The notes beneath the pieces are model-generated. The model did not search any database, was not told where the DNA came from, and was given only the letters and a program-made list of their open reading frames with translations. Both the position numbers and the translations under genes were made by a program. From assembly GCA_963978905.1 (NCBI GenBank), contig OZ022257.1, forward strand, positions 27,233,274-27,297,273: DNA of 64,000 bases. Reading direction: 5' to 3'. Each line of letters opens with the position of its first letter. The stretch's first letter is position 1. The stretch comes from Trichostrongylus colubriformis. Lineage: Eukaryota; Nematoda; Chromadorea; Rhabditida; Trichostrongylidae. Below, in pieces: positions 39,701 through 45,700 of the stretch.

Positions 39701-42700
39701 GCATCCAGAACTGCATATGGATCTACCACCAATATGTAGGAAACCAGTTGGGCTGGCGCACACTACTGCGCGCATCAAACAGGAGAGCACGCAAAATGTG
39801 CTTGATCGATATCGATTGATATGGAGGTAGGATGGAACTCAAAGGATTTTGTCTCCCTTCTCCGTTTTCTGCATGGTTCTCTTTTAGCAAACCGTTTGAA
39901 TGACGTTTGAATGATGATACACAACAATCGATATCGATCAAGCTCATTTTGCGTGCTCCCCTGTTTGATGCGCGCAGTAGTGTGCGCCAGCCCAACTGGT
40001 ACAAATAGAATACAAATAGACCGATATCGAGAAAATCCATTTCGCAGACCGCACTGTTATAAACGCAGTGCTGACCATGAGCTCTAATCCAACTGGCATC
40101 TCCGCAAATGCCCTTCACTATTTTCCGCAGCTTAGCGGTCGAGATATTCTGCTGCCAATGATATCGTGATGTGCTAAGCTTCATGATGATTGACATTTCC
40201 GTACTTTACAACTGCATATCGCGTCACATCTCGGAAATACAGATAATTCAATAGTAGATGCCCTTTGTTACAATAGAGATCGGATCAGTAGCGAAATATT
40301 TTGACCCTACAATCAATTGACGCTTGAGCTGTACTTAACTAGTATCTTCACAAACATTCATCACGGTTCAGAATTTAGCGTAGTTTGGAGATCGAATATG
40401 ACGTGATTTAGGGGTGCAATATTACTACTGGTACTGGAATACGGACCGTGTTCACTCGCTGTACATTTAGTGTTTGAGCCTTATAGTTGGTTGATATTCG
40501 GTCGATAATCACTGCATATCACACCAGTCACTTCTCGGAGGGTAGCTGATGTACAGGTCTTTGTCTTGTATTACAGCTGTATTCGGTCAGTATGAATTTC
40601 GTTCACCTCTGATTAATCAACTTTCGGGCTGTAGTGGTCATTGTATACACGATTAAGCAGAGCATTCAATAGTTTTGGATTCGTTCGCAACGACCAAGTG
40701 AGTTATTCACTTTATGGGTATCTAATTCGTAGCTGCTAGTTATCGTTGCTCATCCTTAGCTGAACATGCAGTGCTATTGAGAGTTACAGGTAGCCTACCA
40801 GTCAATACGGCTTGTTGCTTCTGGTATCGCATTAGAAAATGGCTCACTTGCCTGCTATTACAAATCTAGATAGCATCCATAATACATAGATCATCTATGT
40901 AATTTGCAGTATCTATTAATAGGAGTCACTTTCAAAAAAAAAGGTACACAGTTCGGTGATCGGTAAATTGCTGTAACTGATATCAGAACACAAATCAAAT
41001 ATGACAGAACCCGTGACACTATACATCATACATTTCAACTATCTATAGTGATCGCATTGTAATTAGCGGTGTACCGGAATTCCCACCTAGTTGCTAGTGA
41101 ATCTTATCGGCCCTCATCACTCATTATTAGATTCCATCTATCACCGTTATGATCCCAATACCACTGCTTACAAAACTATGAGTGTGAACACTCCACTGCT
41201 AGTTGAGGAAACGGAGCGGATCTAGCAACATTAGCTTCCTGTAACACTGATCAAATTTTATCAACCATTATCAATGTGGATCACCTATAATGCTCCCCTC
41301 CCACAACACAAAATACCTGTGAGTGCCAACGCTTCAGGGTCAACGTGAAATACTAAACAAACTTGGCGACATCCGCCTTATTACGCTCCTTGTCAGTTGT
41401 TATGAGACCGGTGTCCAAACATCAGTGTCGCTGTGCTACAGCCCACATTATCTTCAAAATTCAAGGTTCCAGCGCTGCCGCGACCCTAAATGTGAATTGC
41501 ATGACAAGTAGACACAAGCAGAGACTGAGCGAATTATACATATATAGTAGGATTTTAGTAGAATATGCCCGTGAGTGTACTAAAATATATCTAACGAGAT
41601 CATGCTTGCAACAGATCATGAAGTTTCAAATATATGCGAGCAGGAACAGAGCAGTTCTGTAGGCTTTCGAATTAAGTGTAGGAGATTGAACAAAAAGCTG
41701 AGCAAAAAGGATAGTATAGCGATGTGTGAAAATGGATATCGCTCCAAGGTATACTTTAATTCGGTGTGTTCAGGAATACGAGGAAACAAGAATTTGTGCC
41801 TCACAAAGGAACTCGACTTTCTCCATTCCCAATTCTTCGTGTCCAATCTTCAAATATCGGATAACAAGGAGTCATGTAGTAAGCAATGTAGCCAAAGCAC
41901 GCACCGTTGTATCCTTCCAACCAAAGAGCCGCTCCGATTTTCAGAACATGCATGCACCGGTGGCACAGCAACGGATGAGTATTTGAAGAGTATCGCTCAG
42001 TGCTCAGAGATTTATGGAGACCTGGTTATTTCTGGTTGGAAAAGTACGATTTTCAAAACATACGCAGGGGCGAAATCACTGTCCATGTGCTGCCTTTCCG
42101 GAATATATGGAATACCCCACCTAACAAAAACTGGTTGAGAAGGAGGTTCAGGAGAAAAAACTCATTAGGCCACTGTTTTTAGAGCCAGTCAGGGAATAAG
42201 AAAGGTCAAATGCGATTACTGATCGATGATTGAGGAGCACATCTTTCGTCTATCATATGACCACCGCCAGCCATCAGCAGTAGTTTTTTAGCAAAGGGTT
42301 ATGACTCGTAACAATGTGCCCAAGCATGGTGCTTGACTCTCGCTGACTCTCGCCTTTCCAATTTCGTAATCAGTAATTTTCGTGACAGGAAGAAAATTCG
42401 CATGTCGAGACTGATTATCGGCTAGCACTCTATTTACAGTGGACTCCACGTCTTCACAGACAAATGCTGCGATCACAAGTGACGCTTATTTATTCTGGCT
42501 GCTTCGTGGGCCCCATCCTACAATATATGATCCGCTAAGCATGTCTTTCTGTCCGTGTGTGTGTGTTTGTCACGAAATTCATAACCGGCGTCGCAGTGAA
42601 GGTGGAACCATGAATTTTACAAGTGATGTAGAAAGTGGCCAGTGCACACTAATGGTGAGCGACCGCTCTGATAACTACAGATAAGGGGTGATGAGGAGCT

Positions 42701-45700
42701 CAGAAGCCGAATAATGCCAAATCCATTTTGCTTTTCGGATCGATCCTAGAGCGCCGAATTCATAGGTGTTTCGAGGGTTGGGATGGAGACATTAATAGTG
42801 CGAGACCCGCATTGAACGGTTGATAAGATTCGATAAGGAGCGTAAACGGCCATAGTCATCGAATCTGTTTCGCTTTTTGCATAGATCCTGGAGCTATCAT
42901 ATTCACAGGTGTTTTGTGGAGTGGGACGGGTATTGATGGTGTGTGATCCAGTTTGATCCCGGTTAATAAGATTAGGTAAGGAGCGTCAAAAGGGAAATGT
43001 CGCGAAATTCGTTTCCTCTTTCAACAAATAGTGGAGTGCTCAAACTCATAGTTGTTGAAGGAGAGCGTACGGGGGCTCATTGATGATGGATTGAATTTGA
43101 TAACGACTGTTTAGCGCTGATTTTAGCCGTTAAGGATTGGATTGGGTAAAATCCAGTGCACTGCTAACTACTACTGCACGACCGCAACAATAAAACAGTC
43201 TGATGAGCAGTGCCACTGGGTGGAACATATTTTGGTCGATTTATTGGCCGCTATATCGCCTAGTGTCCGAATAATGGTGCGCATCTTTTGATACTGCGTT
43301 CTACACTCCATTATCAAGCTACTATCTTCATTTGTGGTAGGACAGCAGAAGACTTACTTCCTTATGCGATACCAGCGACAATACTGGGTATTGACCACTA
43401 GGCTACGTAAAATCCGAAATAGTGGTGCATGTCGGCAAAAACGATAAGCATCGACAACTGGCATACGGATCTACCACCAGAATGCAAGAATTAAATGCTC
43501 ACTGAGTGGCAAACTGGCTCCCAATCGGAAAACACAAAACCATCGATCCCTGAACTATCTGACTTCCCAATAGTGAACACTTCAACCAAAGTGTCAAATG
43601 ATTAGTGGGAAACTGATTTTATTCCTAATCCATTTACATTGGTAATCAATATCATTGTTAAAAAGGTATCGACCGCTAAATCATCTAAACCTCCGAAAAG
43701 TGGTGACCCTTTTGGGGAAGCGATAAACAATGGTAAATGAACAGTTTATCGATAAAAACTAGGCTCACACTGAACATTCGGCAACGAACGTACATCGTTA
43801 TCCAGTAGAAATAAACGGAAACCCTACGACTGTAAAGGTTCGTGTAACTCCAAATGATGACAAGCCTCTGTAGGGAGACCGTTGAGCAAGCGTTCAGTAC
43901 GCTCATCACAATGTGAAGTCATACGATATGGAATTCTAGGATACCGGTTAATCATTATCATGTGTTATTCAGGCAGTACTGTGCGACAGCTCATCTGGTA
44001 GAATATAACAAAGATAAATTTTCTAGTGCTACCCGAAATGAAAACATCATGTATGAAAGCGGGATGTATGAACAGCGTGGAGGTAACTGTCTGTAGAGAA
44101 CATGTCGACTGGAATAATTTCATTGGAACATCCAGGTTCCCACGGACGATAGTAATTTACTCGAAACTGGCAGTGAAGAGCAGCAGTCAGACGTCGGTAG
44201 CGTGAGATTATAGTGGCTGAAACTGGGAGGTGATCGCTCTTGAAACTGATAACCTTTTATCATTGTGTGCGAAACCTCCGATGTAGATCGATACCGAACG
44301 CTCGACCTCACGTTCCGTAGTCAGCAGCAGTGTCACTCTACGACGTAGCACTGACAGGGTTAATGTGAATATTCTTCAAACATTTTCACTGCAAGTTCAA
44401 AGGTGTACTGGAAGGCAGCCAGAGAGGTGTAAAGATAGAGATAGAAACGTAAAGACAGTTGCTAAGATAGAGTGAATGCAGAAAAGCGGACTAGTTTCAT
44501 TATCACCAGCAAAAGCGCAAAGCACATATAATATTGTTCTTATCTAATTTTTTTAAATACTATGCAATGCTGAGCCCCTGTGTAGCTGTTACCATGCCAA
44601 TGCCTTTCACACCTTTGATCTTCTTTTTCACTGTGCGCACCTTTAAGTGTGAAATAAGTAAATAGAAAAGAGAAACAGGCGGTAAGTGAACTGGTCGGCG
44701 TCTCTGCGCTTACTTTTTATTTCGTCCCTTGTGGTGACCGCCTAGTATGGGTAGCTAGCAGCTCTTCCGCTCACAACTATGTTAATGTGACCTATTGGTA
44801 ACTTCTAGCCTACCTAAACTTTATTCTCTATCACTCACGTGGAAGGCTTGTCAGGGGTTCCACTCGTTTACGAAATTTATAGCTTATCGGAGGTAAATAT
44901 GTCCTCATTAGTGTCTGTTTCGACTACTCTATACCGTCCCACATACACACTGTTTGATGAAGTGATACAGCGACACTCTAGCAAAAGTAAGGGAAAGGAA
45001 GAAGGCTAGGCGTATTTGAAGTGATGTCGCTAGAAAGGCCCATCAATTCAATAGCTGTTTCATATGTAATAAGGAATTTATTCGAACTCCACCTCCCCTG
45101 CCAGTGAGAAACCCAACCGATCTTCGTATCAAGGAGAACAGTAGTTTGAAACATCTTCAGGAGCTTCCTCTAAGACACAAGCGAGCGAAACACGCCGAAA
45201 GATCTGCGTCACAGAAAGTTCACGGTACAAGGAAGTCGAAATTCCCAGGACATGCAGAAACCCGGCATGGTTTTCTTGTAGAAGCCACGCATCAACCAGC
45301 TAGCAACTATTCCAATATTCTGCTCACGTCACAAGGAGAAGCGTCACCATGATTAGAAATACCTCGAAATAACGACCTTTCTTCATGTTTAAAGGGAAAA
45401 CATACTTAAGGGAAGAGTAGAGCACAGCTTGAGGTCTTCGAAAGGAACTGTGTGCGCCTTCACAGAATCAGGGAAGGTTAAGGTATATCGATGGCGCAGT
45501 TCGGCACAGATAATTCGAAGATGGCCCTCCACATAATATCTATGTATTCACACTATAATGACAATCACTGCCGGTGACCCTTGCCTTCACTTCCAAGCTT
45601 ACTCACCAGAATTTAAGCAAGAGCAGCACTACTTGTCAGGGTCATTGCGTCATCTGGGCATGTGTAATGTAGTTGTTCTTTAATTTCATACCTTTTTCAT

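Larger units (their letters stand above)
21220..40000 (+). mobile_element. Helitron-like element, family A copy 2 (giant)
   Basis: The 5' end is A|TCCTACTTTATATAATCGGC, as in copies 1 and 5, followed by a GT-rich tract, about 17.8 kb of satellite, a unique tail (39240-39742) and the palindrome (39743-40000). The tail lacks about 250 bp present in copy 1 between the 'ATATGTAGGAAA' point and the palindrome; copy 5 has the same deletion. No CTRR end was found after the palindrome, so the true 3' end is unresolved and may be truncated. No coding sequence for transposition proteins exists. Confidence 0.65.
742..41773 (+). other. Giant intron (about 41 kb) filled with transposons and satellite
   Basis: It is bounded by donor G|gtagga at 741/742 and acceptor tgttcag at 41773, both phase 1, and joining them gives an uninterrupted reading frame from the end of L1 into the Cys-rich linker. 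Contents: a Tc1-like foldback, dispersed family B and D fragments, hairpins, two Helitron-like copies with about 140 satellite monomers, and an inverted Helitron tail. Intron identity is inferred from exon order and phase; there is no transcript evidence here. Confidence 0.5.

Noticed and set aside
41602..41773. Upstream extension of the second exon from ATG 41602
   Set aside because: The frame is open, but the peptide lacks family features, and an acceptor of the correct phase lies at 41773. Kept only as an alternative.
45020..45352. Open frame with CFICNKEF as a zinc-finger exon
   Set aside because: There is only one Cys pair and no His pair at the right spacing. It lies inside an intron whose flanking exons already join within one L domain.
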